From contig NW_026262604.1 in NCBI RefSeq assembly GCF_021869535.1, positions 54,274,247-54,338,246 on the forward strand: a stretch of DNA of 64,000 bases, given 5' to 3'. The translations under genes were made by a program, and so were the position numbers. The notes under the pieces were generated by a model. It made no database searches. It was given only the letters and a program-made list of their open reading frames with translations, and was not told the DNA's origin. Origin of the DNA: Mytilus californianus (lineage: Eukaryota; Mollusca; Bivalvia; Mytilida; Mytilidae). Positions 46,500 to 56,249 of the stretch are shown one piece after another (within the stretch, counting starts at the first letter, position 1; every line of letters starts with the position of its first letter).

Positions 46500-48360
46500 A
46501 CTTTGTATCGGCTAAGTGACAAACACACACTCAGTTGATAGGCTACGTAATTCGATATTTCAGGACTTCGACTAAAAAGTCTCTAATTTCATTGTTTACG
46601 ATAGCAAGGTTTTCAGTAATAAGAGGACATGGGGACGATGAACAAGAGCACTTGGGAGGTTTTGATTCCACATACTTGACGGTAAAGGTCACAATACCTT
46701 CTTGTGGTTGAAAATCATGAATACAATAGGTTTAGTGTATGATAATGAAATGACAAATGTAGTTTTATCTTTGACGTAATTAGGTATTGGTTTTTTTTGG
46801 CACAATTTTTTTTGGGAAAATATTGCTAATAGTAATAGCCTCTAAACCCTTACTTGAGTTTCAATAGCCTGTGGTTAGCAATTGTTACGGTCAGAAATCA
46901 CCTTTAGATTGTAGCCAACTGAAGACACAAATCAATAACAAATATTAACAAGATTTATTTTACAATTTTACACGAAATATTATACAAATTGAAATGTTAA
47001 CTTAACTGTTAAAATACATGTCCGATCCCTTGTCTTTTCTTTATCCGGAATTCTTCTCTTAACTGTACGGAATCCATGTAATATATATGTCCAATAAGTT
47101 CACAATCTTTCGATATAATCAATTGATTTTTCATAATGGTATAGAAAATAATTTACAGTGGAGTCCTCGGTATCCGCGCGGCCGGTTATATCGCGCATTA
47201 CCTGATTTCGTCATATCGGCAATGTAACACAAATAGAATCGTTCTTGTAATTGATTTAGTATTCCGAAGGGACAGAAAAGATTAAAATTGATAAGTTCAA
47301 GAGTAAATTTATAACTGCAATCCGATGATCAACCATATTTAGCCAATTTCCATTAAAATAATTACATCATCAGATAAAACTTGTTTCATTTAAGTCAAAT
47401 TTTAATCAGATTGAAATAAATTTTGCTCTGCATCCTTGGCAGTATGTTTGGTTAAAATTCAACTATATTTCGTACTATAAAATGTTTCCTTTATTCAAAA
47501 TAAGCTATGTTGAGAAGGCATGAGCGAAATCACCAGACATTTGAAGAACTCTCAAAACAAGGGTTTCCCTAATTTTTGACACACGGTACTCAAAATCTCA
47601 AGGGTGAAACCATACATACAGAAGATTTTATGAAATAAAAGTATGTTATGAATGTGTTCACACAATATTATCCAATTATTGGTTTTATCAGTTTAATAAA
47701 GTGAAGTCATAAGTCTTAGGTGCGCGGATACACCGGACTGCACTGTAGTTCAAATATTGTGAATATACCAACGCATTTTGAACAAAATATAACAAACCAA
47801 CTATAGACACGGTGACAACTGCATATTGAATATATTTTTGATGCCCGTGACTCCTATTGCGACGATTATAAGTCCAGGAAGTAGACAAAATACATACACC
47901 ATCAATTGTGTCGTTGCATCCGTAAGGTATAGCTGTTCCAAATTCTCGATTATTATTATCTTCTCTTTTTAAGCGCTAGTGTGTACTCAATATATTCATT
48001 TTTTAATGATATATTTTCTCTAAATTCCTGACAATGGAATGGTTATGCTGGTTTAAATGATAATGGAGAAATACAGTGTTATTAAGAACATTAGCATTCG
48101 ACCGGTGATAATGAATTCTTTCGTTAAGTCTTTACTGTGTTTCACCAACATAGATCGGTCCACAAAAAGTACATTCAATGAGGTACACAATATTAGAAGA
48201 AGTTCAATTCAGAACATCATGACTACGTGTATTGTAACATTTGGTGGTCAAGTGACTTTGAAACGGGTATCAGTAATTAATATACAACATGTTTTACATT
48301 TTGTACGATTACATTTTAAAATCAAACTTTTTAAATTCAAAACTGGAATAAAAAGTTGAT
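46500..48360 (-). pseudogene. old Penelope-like element 5' half with GIY-YIG
   Basis: The minus strand gives IVYLIECTFCGPIYVGET, then a stop, then RLNERIHYHRSNAN (48200-48070), a GIY-YIG endonuclease start with a CxxC pair. Further on come GTAIPYGCNDTIDG (about 47930-47890) and, after an inserted transposon, KYVESKPPKCSCSSSPCP and NEIRDFLVEVLKYRIT (about 46700-46540). These match, in order, the better copy at 60594-63449 (YVGETKGRLNKRMCGHR, ATPYGCNDKIDG, SKPPDCTC, LLSKGQKYREP). After subtracting the 590-bp insertion, the spacing is also similar. Stops and frameshifts show it is dead. It is more complete at the endonuclease N-terminus than the younger copy. Confidence 0.75.
47156..47745. mobile_element. 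Tigger/pogo-like MITE
   Basis: The left end CAGTGGAGTCCTCGGTATCC and the reverse complement of the right end (CAGTGCAGTCCGGTGTATCC, then GCGCACC) form terminal inverted repeats of about 28 bases starting with CAGT. A TA dinucleotide lies directly outside both ends (47154-47155 and 47746-47747), the target duplication expected of Tc1/mariner-pogo elements. At 590 bp with no transposase it must be non-autonomous. It is inserted in the old Penelope-like relic. Confidence 0.75.
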
Positions 48361-49108
48361 CCTATTATACTCAATAAGCACAGTAAGAATAGGAACGACA
48401 ATAAAAAAAAACAGTTTTCTTTTATATGTTGGTTTTGTCCTTGTATATTCTTAGCTATTGACCATCTCAGGCCTTACTCTTAATGTGTTCGGTTCAAATT
48501 AAGGATTGAGTTACATTTACTCAGCACACTACCGGGGCTGACATGATATTCTAAAACAAAGCCTTGAAGTTCATAGATTTTATGACAATTTTGATATACA
48601 AGCAATTAAAATGTTATTCAATCTTACATATTGTTATTAGGTTTTTATCATAGATTTCAAATTTTATGCTTTGTAAAATTTTGCATCGAATCAAATCCAT
48701 TACTAAGTTGAATAGAAAATATTGTATTTGGTAAATGAATTGTCGAAATTTGTCAAAATTTTATTTCTTGCGATTCCATGGTTTTTTTTGTTCTTTTTTT
48801 TTCTTTTTGGTACCTTTATTTATCTTTTGATTTTTGTCAATTTTCACAGAAACATAAATTCTAAAGAAAATAACCTGGCGATATCCAAAACGTCCGTAAT
48901 GCGAGAATAATGAAGGTATACATGTCGAAAACCCTTTACATAAGAAGGCCACCATATTTCCCATAGATTCTATGGGAAATGGTGTTTTACTGAGGAATTT
49001 CCATTTGAAACAAACGTCAATATTCACTTAATCGAAATTCTGAAAAGCAAACAAAACAACGTTAGTAAACGACAAATGTCAATTTCAATTGAATTTTTAA
49101 ACTTGACA
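48361..49108. other. unassigned intron sequence
   Basis: AT-rich intron of receptor 2. The opposed open frames here are T-rich or A-rich and without motifs. I see nothing functional. Confidence 0.4.
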
Positions 49109-49114
49109 TATATA

Positions 49115-50536
49115 TGTAACACTCAGAAACGTGTCCTTCCCCCCAAACGTGTCCGATTCCCCCAAACGTGTCCACATGACGTCACTGAACTGAAAAATAT
49201 GTCTAAATGTAAAAAGGTGCCAAAGCGTGTCATTTGTCTAATCGCCCAAACGTGTCCATTTTTTAATGAACACCCAAACGTGTCCAATCCCCAAAACGTG
49301 TCCATATCAAGCTTATTTTTTTTCTTTTACTGGAACAATCATTCGTGTCCATATTATAAATACGTAGGTTATTTGGTTATTGTTTTTTCATTAACGTATA
49401 CTCATTTTATAATTTCATTATAAAATAGAAATAAATTACTTTCAGGTCTTTTTTAAAACGTCACTATAACCTGGGTAAAAGCGGGGGCGTCCGTTCGGCT
49501 ATGTTGGATGTAAATGTAAGCAGCCGTGCTCGGTAAAATTGTAGATATTAAATCAGATACCTGGTGTACGGAGAATGTCCCTTTCTCTGCGCATTAAAAT
49601 CTTTGTAGCAATTCACTCTTTCATGGTGCCATCAGTTGTATTTTTGAAGGCAACTTTTATTTAAAACGGCCTCTATTACATAACGGAGATTGCAGTGGTT
49701 TCTTACTGAAGTCATAAAAAAATCGGTCTTCACTCGCTCTTATTTTTTTTAGATTATAATCCCAAATAGTGTTAATCCCTAATAACCGTCAAAATTTAGG
49801 CACAATTCTAAATTCTTGGTATGATAAAAGAACATATATACAGTATTTATTGTTAACATGATGTCGTTCAAATAATGCATGAAATATTTGGCACTGGACG
49901 TTATTTCTTTTGTTTGTGTATCTTTAATGATGCTCGAAACCTGAAATTTATTAAAAAAACTGAAAACCAGTTTATGATTTGAAGAGCTTTTAAAATATCA
50001 GAACTGTTGAAAAAAAAAGGGAAATCAGTTCTGCTGAAAGCCCGCCGTCGGATTAATATAAAAGGCATCATCGGAGTTAATTAGTAACACATAATTTACA
50101 TGGTAAACGAAAAATTCAACTGCACTAGAATTATTTGTATGTTCGCTCTAAATGAGCATGCAATACTTGCAACTGGACAATAAGCAAATTCAGTCAAAAG
50201 TTAATTCATATGTTACATATTAAATTTGCAATTATGATAATCATTAACAACCGGTATTGAACAAACTAATGCTAATAAATTACTACCTCATCAACTGTTT
50301 CCCCCATCATAGAATTGCCGTCAACGTTATTGATTTCATTTAGGACATACATGTATTAGCGCTAAAAGATGTGAGACGTTCTGGCGTTTAACAGTGGGCA
50401 CGTTTTGGCGAATAACAATTATCGGACACGTTTGGGGGTTTTGAAATCGGACACGTTTGTGCCATATTGAATATTACGGACACGTTTGAGGAGAATAGAC
50501 ACGTTTGGGGGGATGGACACGTTTGGGAGTGTTACA
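49115..50536. mobile_element. non-autonomous element with subterminal AAACGTGTCC arrays
   Basis: Ends are TGTAACACTC and its complement GAGTGTTACA, both flanked outside by TATATA, which is either the target duplication or an extension of the inverted repeat. Directly inside the left end, AAACGTGTCC occurs six times plus one variant within about 190 bases. Inside the right end its complement GGACACGTTT occurs four times plus two variants within about 140 bases. The 1.1-kb interior has no transposase. Clustered subterminal motifs in opposite orientation are typical transposase-binding arrays in DNA transposons such as hAT or P-like families. I cannot assign the superfamily. The right end is 21 bases from the donor of lectin-like exon 50566-50841. 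Confidence 0.75.
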
Positions 50537-50565
50537 TATATACGTGTGCTTTATGACATACTGAC

Positions 50566-50841
50566 CTTCACAGTAAAAATAAATACTTCGCTTCCCGTTA
50601 GAAGAAAATATGCAGGTCTGTTTCCCATTACACTTTCTATAATCACGGTAATGCTTGATGTGATGAGTAAATTTGTACGCTGGACAGGTAGGCCACCAAT
50701 TTCTCCATACATCTTGTATTCGTATTCTACTATATTGTGGACAACGAATTGACACTCGTCTGCCGGGAATAACTAATTGACAATCTACTGGTATAAATGA
50801 GGTACTGTCAGTGTGCTCTGCCATACATGACAATAATGTAA
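50566..50841 (-). CDS. receptor 2 second SUEL-like lectin-domain exon
   Basis: A 276-nt phase 1-1 exon has the acceptor CCAGTTTTCTTTAG and donor GTCAGT and encodes about 92 residues. It starts LLSCMAEHTD, then VDCQLVIPGRRVSIRC, IRIQDVWRNWWPTC, DYRKCNGKQTC and IYFYC. Seven cysteines are present. C-x(12)-C, the I.I.(D/E).W block and the final (I/L).(Y/F).C are features of the SUEL-like fold and are closest to receptor 1 exon 19464-19688. The tryptophan-rich stretch is unusual for the family. A transposon end lies 21 bases past its donor, and open reading continues into the transposon if the intron is not removed. Confidence 0.8.
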
Positions 50842-50922
50842 CTAAAGAAAACTGGTACCACTAACCAGGTTCATGACTTAAGACGGGCAAATTAACATGT
50901 GGTAGGGTTATCATTTTTTTTT

Positions 50923-50994
50923 AGATGTAATGCCTTCCGCTCTTTATTAAAGAACATGAGATGTAATGCCTTCCGCTCTTTATTAAAGAACATG
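50923..50994. repeat. perfect 36-bp tandem duplication
   Basis: AGATGTAATGCCTTCCGCTC continuing to AAAGAACATG occurs twice in a row without differences. It causes a repeated CNAFRSLLKN in a plus-strand frame that is otherwise repeat R4. Confidence 0.9.
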
Positions 50995-51027
50995 CAATTA
51001 ACATCAGAACATGATACACTTATGATC

Positions 51028-51260
51028 AAAAATCCTCATCAACGATACAAGGCTTTTGATTTTTCCCATGCGTTTACATCTACAAAAGACTCATCAGTAA
51101 CGCTTGGATCAAAAAAGTTAAAAGGCAACATAAATTACGAAATTGAAGAGCATTGAGAAACCGAATTTCCGAAAGGTTTTGCCAAAAACAGCTAAGGTAA
51201 TCTTTTCTTGAGTAGAAAATCCTAAGTAATTAGGGTAATGCAAGGTATTATAAACAGTAA
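51028..51260 (+). repeat. dispersed mussel repeat R4, older copy
   Basis: Shares CTACAAAAGACTCATCAGT, TCAAAAAAGTTAAAAGGC, GAAGAGCATTGAG and CAGCTAAGGTAATC with the copy at 63759-64000. R4 is a family I know from Mytilus. A plus-strand frame across it is not a gene. Confidence 0.75.
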
Positions 51261-51270
51261 AGTGATTATC

Positions 51271-51385
51271 GTATAACATGTATTAACTAAATGACCATAC
51301 TGCGACCTCTAGACGTCTTTTGATCTTTGTGTCGTTAGGTTGCTGTTTAATGAGGCATTCCTCACGTCATTTATTCACGTTTGCA
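51271..51385. repeat. inverted repeat arm flanking lectin-like exon 1
   Basis: TAACATGTATTAACTAAATG, GCGACCTCTAGACGTCTTTT and CTCACGTCATTTATTCACG are found again in reverse orientation at 52745-52862. The pair, about 110 bases each, brackets receptor 2 exon 51717-51950. Confidence 0.75.
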
Positions 51386-51716
51386 TACTATTTATTTTCA
51401 AGAAGGTGCTTTCAGATTCCATGCAAAGATTTAATATACTCTGATTGAAGAATTAAGAATTGTAATACGACTGAATGCCAGTAATGATCAAAATACACAC
51501 AGGCACTTCAAATAATAATTGATAGCTTGACGGACCTGAACTGAAAATGCCACATCGAGTCTTTACTGAGTTTGAGAGTAATGTGTGTAATTTATCTTCG
51601 CAGAATTTGTCATGGTATCCTATGTTTTTAAGGTTTGTAATGTTTATACTATATAGCCGCTTCTTTACAATAAAACGATACAAATATATTTTAAGCTGAA
51701 AAAAAAAGATTCTTAC

Positions 51717-51950
51717 CTGTACATTGATACAGAATGTTGAGGTATGTGTATACTTTCGAATAAAATGGAACAGTACAGCTTGAAGTATTCTGACATGTTA
51801 TGGTCGATATTGTAGATTTTAACCTGCTAGTTGCCGATAGATTCATCGGACATATTTCCCTGTCCAGCCAAATCTGTTCAATATGAATGTGTTTACCAGG
51901 TTTACAATGAATTCTACCATATGTGTTATTAGAAATATGAACACATTTTT
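51717..51950 (-). CDS. receptor 2 first SUEL-like lectin-domain exon
   Basis: A 234-nt phase 1-1 exon has the acceptor TCATTCCAG and donor GTAAGA and encodes 78 residues. The order is KCVHISNNTYGRIHC, KHIHIEQIWLDREIC, STISTITC, TSSCTVPFY and LNILYQC. Six cysteines follow the SUEL/rhamnose-binding lectin pattern with I.I.(E/D).W after the second cysteine, T.IT C then C.V, and a terminal L.(I/V).Y.C. The cysteine usually found in a DPC motif is absent. It is joined by phase to the signal peptide exon upstream. Carbohydrate binding is plausible from the fold but unproven. Confidence 0.82.
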
Positions 51951-52432
51951 CTGGAATGAACGTAAATGAAATATATTAATATGAAAGGAAATGATCCGAC
52001 TGAGCAAAATTTAATCTTCAACCATTATAACTATGTAGATATATATATATAGTACACAATGATGGAATTGCGTGGTTGTCATTAACTCATTTTGTTATAC
52101 ATATGACATTGTACTTCGTTTTATGGCCGAGTCCATTAGCTGAGGCATCATCAGACATAGGAAAATGAGTATCTCGTATAATATTCAATAATAATAACAT
52201 TGCATGTATGTTTCATAACACACTGTTACTAAAACTAATCATTTTTGCTAATCGCCTTGTATTTCAAAATCAAATTGTGTTTCTGATAAAAATGCAACAT
52301 TTATGTCTGCACTCGCTTAATTTCCATGACAGCTTCAACACAATTCACAGGAAGACAAAACTCACGATTTCATAGTTGTAGCCAAGAAGTGTAATTTAAG
52401 GAACTGAATGCTTCTATTTTGTAATTCAGGGT

Positions 52433-52489
52433 TGTAAAAGCGTTGGTCGACTGCACCTTTTTAGTATGAAGCGCTTCAACGCTTTTACA
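52433..52489. repeat. short perfect inverted repeat
   Basis: TGTAAAAGCGTTG and its exact complement CAACGCTTTTACA are 31 bases apart and could form a 13-bp hairpin stem. It may be the remnant of a small foldback element. Confidence 0.6.
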
Positions 52490-52634
52490 CACAAATTAAA
52501 ATAAATTACAACTATTAAATAAAAGATAAAAAGGTTATACAAAAAGGTAAGACGGGAAGTCAAAATATTTGCAGTTACAATGTATATCACAATAATTGGT
52601 AAAATGCCAGTTAGCAGCTGAGAGTATTAGATAA

Positions 52635-52745
52635 AATTGAGAATGGAAATGGGGAATGTGTCAAAGAGACAGCAACCCGACCAAAGAGCAGAAAACACCC
52701 CAAGGCAAAATTTATATGTCAATGGGCCATACATAAAATTGAAAC
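52635..52745 (-). repeat. R5 terminal fragment, inverted
   Basis: GAGAATGGAAATGGGGAATG, CAAAGAGACAGCAACCCGAC and AAAGAGCAGAAAACA are the reverse complement of the R5 end at 25440-25505. Confidence 0.7.
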
Positions 52746-52862
52746 CGCGTGAGTAAATAACGTGAGGAATACCTCCATAAAACAGCAATCTAACGACACA
52801 AAAATCAAAAGACGTCTAGAGGTCGCAATATGGTCATTTAGTTAATACATGTTATACGATAA
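52745..52862. repeat. inverted repeat arm, partner of 51271-51385
   Basis: AATAACGTGAGGAATACCTC, AAAGACGTCTAGAGGTCGCA and CATTTAGTTAATACATGTTA mirror the left arm. Confidence 0.75.
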
Positions 52863-53037
52863 TCCCGGCAGACGAGAGTATCAGAGCCCGCCTGTGTTTT
52901 TTCTACAGTAGATTTATTTTAATAATTAAAAATGGGGTAAAGGAACCAATCGGGTACATCCAGTATAACAATTGCTTTTATTATACTTCACGTCAAAATG
53001 CCATATTTGGATTGGCTAGTACGAGGGTGTTAATTTA

Positions 53038-53245
53038 CTCTATTACCCTTCATGGAGACGCTTGATCAAGTGTGCGCTTTATTAAATAGGACTCTATCCT
53101 ATGGCAAATATTCTATTACCCTTCACGGAGACGCTTAATCAAGTGTGCGCTTTATTAAATACGACTCTATCCTATGGCAAATACTCTATTACCCCTTCAC
53201 GGAGGCGCTTGATCAAGTGTGCGCTTTATTAAATACGGATGGTTG
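53038..53245. repeat. tandem repeat, 74-bp unit, three copies
   Basis: Each unit runs CTCTATTACCCTTCA, GGAGACGCTTGATCAAGTGT, GCGCTTTATTAAATA, CGACTCTATCCTATGGCAA. The units start near 53038, 53111 and 53185, and the third is partial at its end. Differences are few. Confidence 0.9.
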
Positions 53246-53327
53246 TTATGTACAAGACGTCATAGTTTATTACTTTGAATTTGAAATTTAATCGACAGTA
53301 ATAACAGAACATTCAGTATAATAAATT

Positions 53328-53466
53328 AAATAACACATATCCGAGAGGGTGATAGAGCAGATTGTTACCCCTCGAAAAGACATTGTCAACCTTGGCTTCG
53401 CCTCAGTTGACAATGTTTTCTATGGGTAACAATCTGCTCTATCACCCTCTCAGCTATGTGTTATTT
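53328..53466. repeat. long hairpin / foldback element
   Basis: Arms of about 63 bases (53328-53390 and 53404-53466) are near-perfect inverted repeats: GGGTGATAGAGCAGATTGTT on the left and AACAATCTGCTCTATCACCC on the right, with CATTGTCAAC and GTTGACAATG next to a 13-base loop. Outer ends are AAATAACACAT and ATGTGTTATTT. This is a MITE or foldback element in the first intron of receptor 2. Confidence 0.85.
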
Positions 53467-54959
53467 ATATAATGACAACCACAGTCAGTTTAGGCTGAAT
53501 AGAATTTTAGATGAGCAGATAATGATACATGTATACCAATTGTGGTTATTTTATTCTCTCTTAATTTTTAAAAGAAATTCAAGATCGCTTGATTTAAGAC
53601 TAACTTACTCGATCGAGATGATGAAGGCGGTATAATTAACGTTTTAAAGCTCAACATTTAGGTTTAATTTGTATAACTATCTTTTTTTAAACTTATTTGC
53701 ATTCCATTAATTCTTGTTTCGTTTTCTGATTTTACTATTTGCAGTGATGCAGTGTCCCATTACGAAAAAAAAATTTAAAGGGTAAATCACTGTAGCAAAC
53801 AGATATAGTGATGACCATAGGTCTTAATTGTGTAACATGAGATGGCATCGGCTCTTCTTATTCCCCCTTTTCAGTTTTAATATAAATTTCAGTAATTTTT
53901 TTCTCCATAATTTTAGTCTTGAGCGTTGTTACAACTGTACCTGATGAAAATAATAGGAAATACGCTTCTCGCGCACTGACATCGTTGCCATAAGATTTTT
54001 ATATAGTATATGAAACTATTGAAAAGAAGCTGTAAGGTATACGTCAGTAATGTAGAAACCCAACGATAATAATAACCATAGAATATATTTGTTAAAAGGG
54101 GAAAAACGAAAGACGTACCATTATCATCAACAATAAAGACCGATGTAAATACAATATGTTAAGCTTCAACTCGACTCGAGCCTAAATCTGCCACAGACAC
54201 TAAAATATTCTTATAATAAAAATGATAGCATTAAGCTATGACATTAGAGGTACCTGACTAGGATATTTTAACTGTCTAAGTCTAATATTTTAGATAGTAG
54301 GTTCTACTTAAAAACAAACTCGACTTTATGGAATGCAATCACGTTATTTTCATGAAATTTAAAGAGTGAAAGGCTGAAATTTTCAAGGTGGTCTCTTCCT
54401 ATATAAAGGTAGTATACACAGACGTACTTTTTCGGAATGTCAAATATATGAATGGGGTGCAATTTCACGGATGTAATATATCAATGGGTAGAAATTTATA
54501 TGTCAATGAGTCATACATGTTCATCTTCTGTTACGACGTCTGTAAAAACTGTGTTCTAATCATTTTATCTCAAAATATGAATCACGGATCCCATGTGGTT
54601 AACGTATCATTGAAATAAGATGTCATAATAACCGGGAAATATATATAAATGGGTTGTGATTTTCCTATAAAATATATGAATGGGTACGGATTTTCACATC
54701 AATCAATATATAAATGGGTGTGTTTTTTAAACCCCAGCCTGGCGTCTGTACCCAAATTTGTAGGTTGAGACCCATCGATACAATTTGTATGTGTGGTAAG
54801 GGAATAGAATACTGTTGGAGCAAGACAATGATACAACATTGAAAAAGCTTTGCTTCATAGGTTTTCAATTGGCATGAACACTTTTATTAAAAGTCACGAC
54901 CACGTACGTAATGAAACAAGAAATGCGCAAACTATACGGTATTAGTTTTTCTCATTACT
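53467..54959. other. unassigned intron sequence
   Basis: First intron of receptor 2. Repeated ATATATGAATGGG and ATATATAAATGGG phrases occur at 54447-54720, but no exon is supported. Confidence 0.4.
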
Positions 54960-55062
54960 GAAGTCCATACAGTGATCTATAATTGCTTATATCCACGTCA
55001 TCTGAACTCTGGTGGACAGTTGTCTTATTGTCAATAATACCACATCCCCTTATCATAATAAC
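54960..55062 (-). repeat. dispersed repeat R1, 5' fragment
   Basis: Reverse complement reads AAGGGGATGTGGTATTATTG, GACAACTGTCCACCAGAG and ATATAAGCAATTATAGATCA. It lies about 100 bases downstream of the receptor 2 signal-peptide donor. Confidence 0.65.
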
Positions 55063-55159
55063 GTCCAAATTAACGTCCAAATAAAAAGTTTATGTTGTTA
55101 ACATTTGTTATAAAACACATAGTAAATGTAAATTTTTACAACAATAAAGTACTACGAAC

Positions 55160-55232
55160 CGGTTGGTGAATATCCGTCCAAGCTAATGAGTATTCCAAAG
55201 AATGTCGCACTTAACAAAATAAATAAATGCAT
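55160..55232 (-). CDS. receptor 2 first coding exon: signal peptide
   Basis: ATG at 55232 opens MHLFILLSATFFGILISLDG followed by YSPT. There is a hydrophobic core of about 16 residues, then small and polar residues, typical of a secretory signal with cleavage near SLDG. The exon is 73 nt and leaves in phase 1 at donor GTTCGT, matching the phase of the first lectin-like exon. The receptor 1 counterpart (21014-21080) also begins MH. No other Met exon in this region offers a hydrophobic core in the right phase. Confidence 0.75.
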
Positions 55233-55424
55233 TTCAAAATGCGGTTTAGATTAAACTTTTTTAAATATGATCATATGGTATCGATTTCAGTATTTTGTAA
55301 ACAATCAACTGATAACCGAATAACTGACATTAGATAATACTTCCAGTTGCAGTTTAATATTTGACCTTATCTACTAGGAAGTATTAGGTACAGGTAAAAA
55401 AATAGAGTCGTTATTTTTCCAGTG

Positions 55425-55540
55425 GAGAATAAAGAACGCATTCATCTTGAGCACAAACTTCAGTCTATAAAATACCAGAGAATAAAGAATGCTGCATTTA
55501 TCTTGAGTACAAACTTCAATCAATGTCTTTCGTACCCCCC
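55425..55540. repeat. two-unit direct repeat, about 56 bp
   Basis: AGAATAAAGAACGCATTCAT then CTTGAGCACAAACTTCA recurs as AGAATAAAGAATGCTGCATT then CTTGAGTACAAACTTCA, about 200 bases upstream of the receptor 2 start codon. Confidence 0.75.
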
Positions 55541-55757
55541 ACACCCTTCTATCCCAAAACAATAAAACAATAACATGAATAATTTGGTTTATTTGTAAGT
55601 GTTTAAAGCCACTTTCAGTACTATTGACTATATCGTGGAGGTCGTTTTTTTTTATTGCGGAGGATGCGGGAGTGCCAGGAGCTCAGATCTGAAAGACTGA
55701 AACGCAAACTATAAAATTAAATACCAAACTTTACAATCAAATGCGCATGCACAAGGT

Positions 55758-56147
55758 TTATATAAGATACTTTGGAGACCGTATCTGTTTTCTGTAATAG
55801 AGTTGTGGGGGAAACAATGGTGCATAGCAGTTCTTAAAAGCTTTTAGTTCGTCAGCCTGTAAACCTAACTCAACCACTCTCTGACCATCCCGCCATGACA
55901 AATTATTTTTATTTTCTTGAGAGGGAAGCAATATTTCACTCGGACAAGTAGTTTCGTTTACTATTACTTCGGGTTTTTTTTTATAAATGTTGATGTAGTG
56001 AACTGAGTACTCTTCCATCGTATTGGTCATTTTTTCGACGAGGCGGATTCTCTCGAACTCTTGAAAATATTCTTTTGTGGACAGGAAGATATCTCTCAGA
56101 TCAACGAACGTAAAAATTCCCGCTTTCCGATAGAGGCGTTGATTCAT
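55758..56147 (-). pseudogene. possible transposase-derived fragment
   Basis: An open frame of 130 codons has normal protein composition. Its first half is charged (FTFVDLRDIF, EFERIRLVEKMTNT). Its second half has SWRDGQRVVELGLQADELKA and FKNCYAPLFPPQ. The phrase WR(D/E)GxRVVELGxxADxLKxxxxCxxPL recalls the N-terminal part of proteins annotated as Mutator-like transposases in bivalves, where the cysteine belongs to a C-x-x-PL pair. I base that on memory of the motif only. There is no catalytic domain, and the frame ends soon after the motif, so it is at most a remnant. It could also be an unrelated short gene. Confidence 0.35.
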
Positions 56148-56249
56148 GTACCTTTCGGCTTACATATTTTTCAATACAATTGTTTGGAGAGCGTAACAGC
56201 AGTACTTACTTTGACTAACATTACATGTAACACCAGCACGCCTCGATGA

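Larger units (their letters stand above)
35982..55232 (-). other. receptor 2: lectin-like type I membrane receptor gene (model)
   Basis: Gene model assembled from splice sites. Exons in transcript order are 55232-55160 (signal peptide), 51950-51717, 50841-50566 (two SUEL-like domains), 43711-43568 (Ser/Thr-rich), 40909-40619 (third SUEL-like domain), 39642-39595 (stalk), 38564-38492 (transmembrane) and 36489-35982 (tail). All introns have GT-AG ends. All are phase 1 except the phase-2 one after the transmembrane exon. The total is 1647 nt, exactly 549 codons with stop. The gene is the upstream tandem paralogue of receptor 1. Its introns hold most of the mobile elements in the window, so the intron lengths have grown by insertion. 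A membrane lectin receptor with phosphotyrosine signalling is inferred from domain order and motifs only. Alternative splicing of the symmetric exons would keep the frame. Confidence 0.8.

Noticed and set aside
49076-49423. plus-strand frame with repeated KRV and QTCP phrases
   Set aside because: It is the AAACGTGTCC subterminal array of the transposon read as protein.
50899-51156. plus-strand frame with internal repeat CNAFRSLLKN
   Set aside because: It is explained by the 36-bp tandem duplication and the R4 dispersed repeat.
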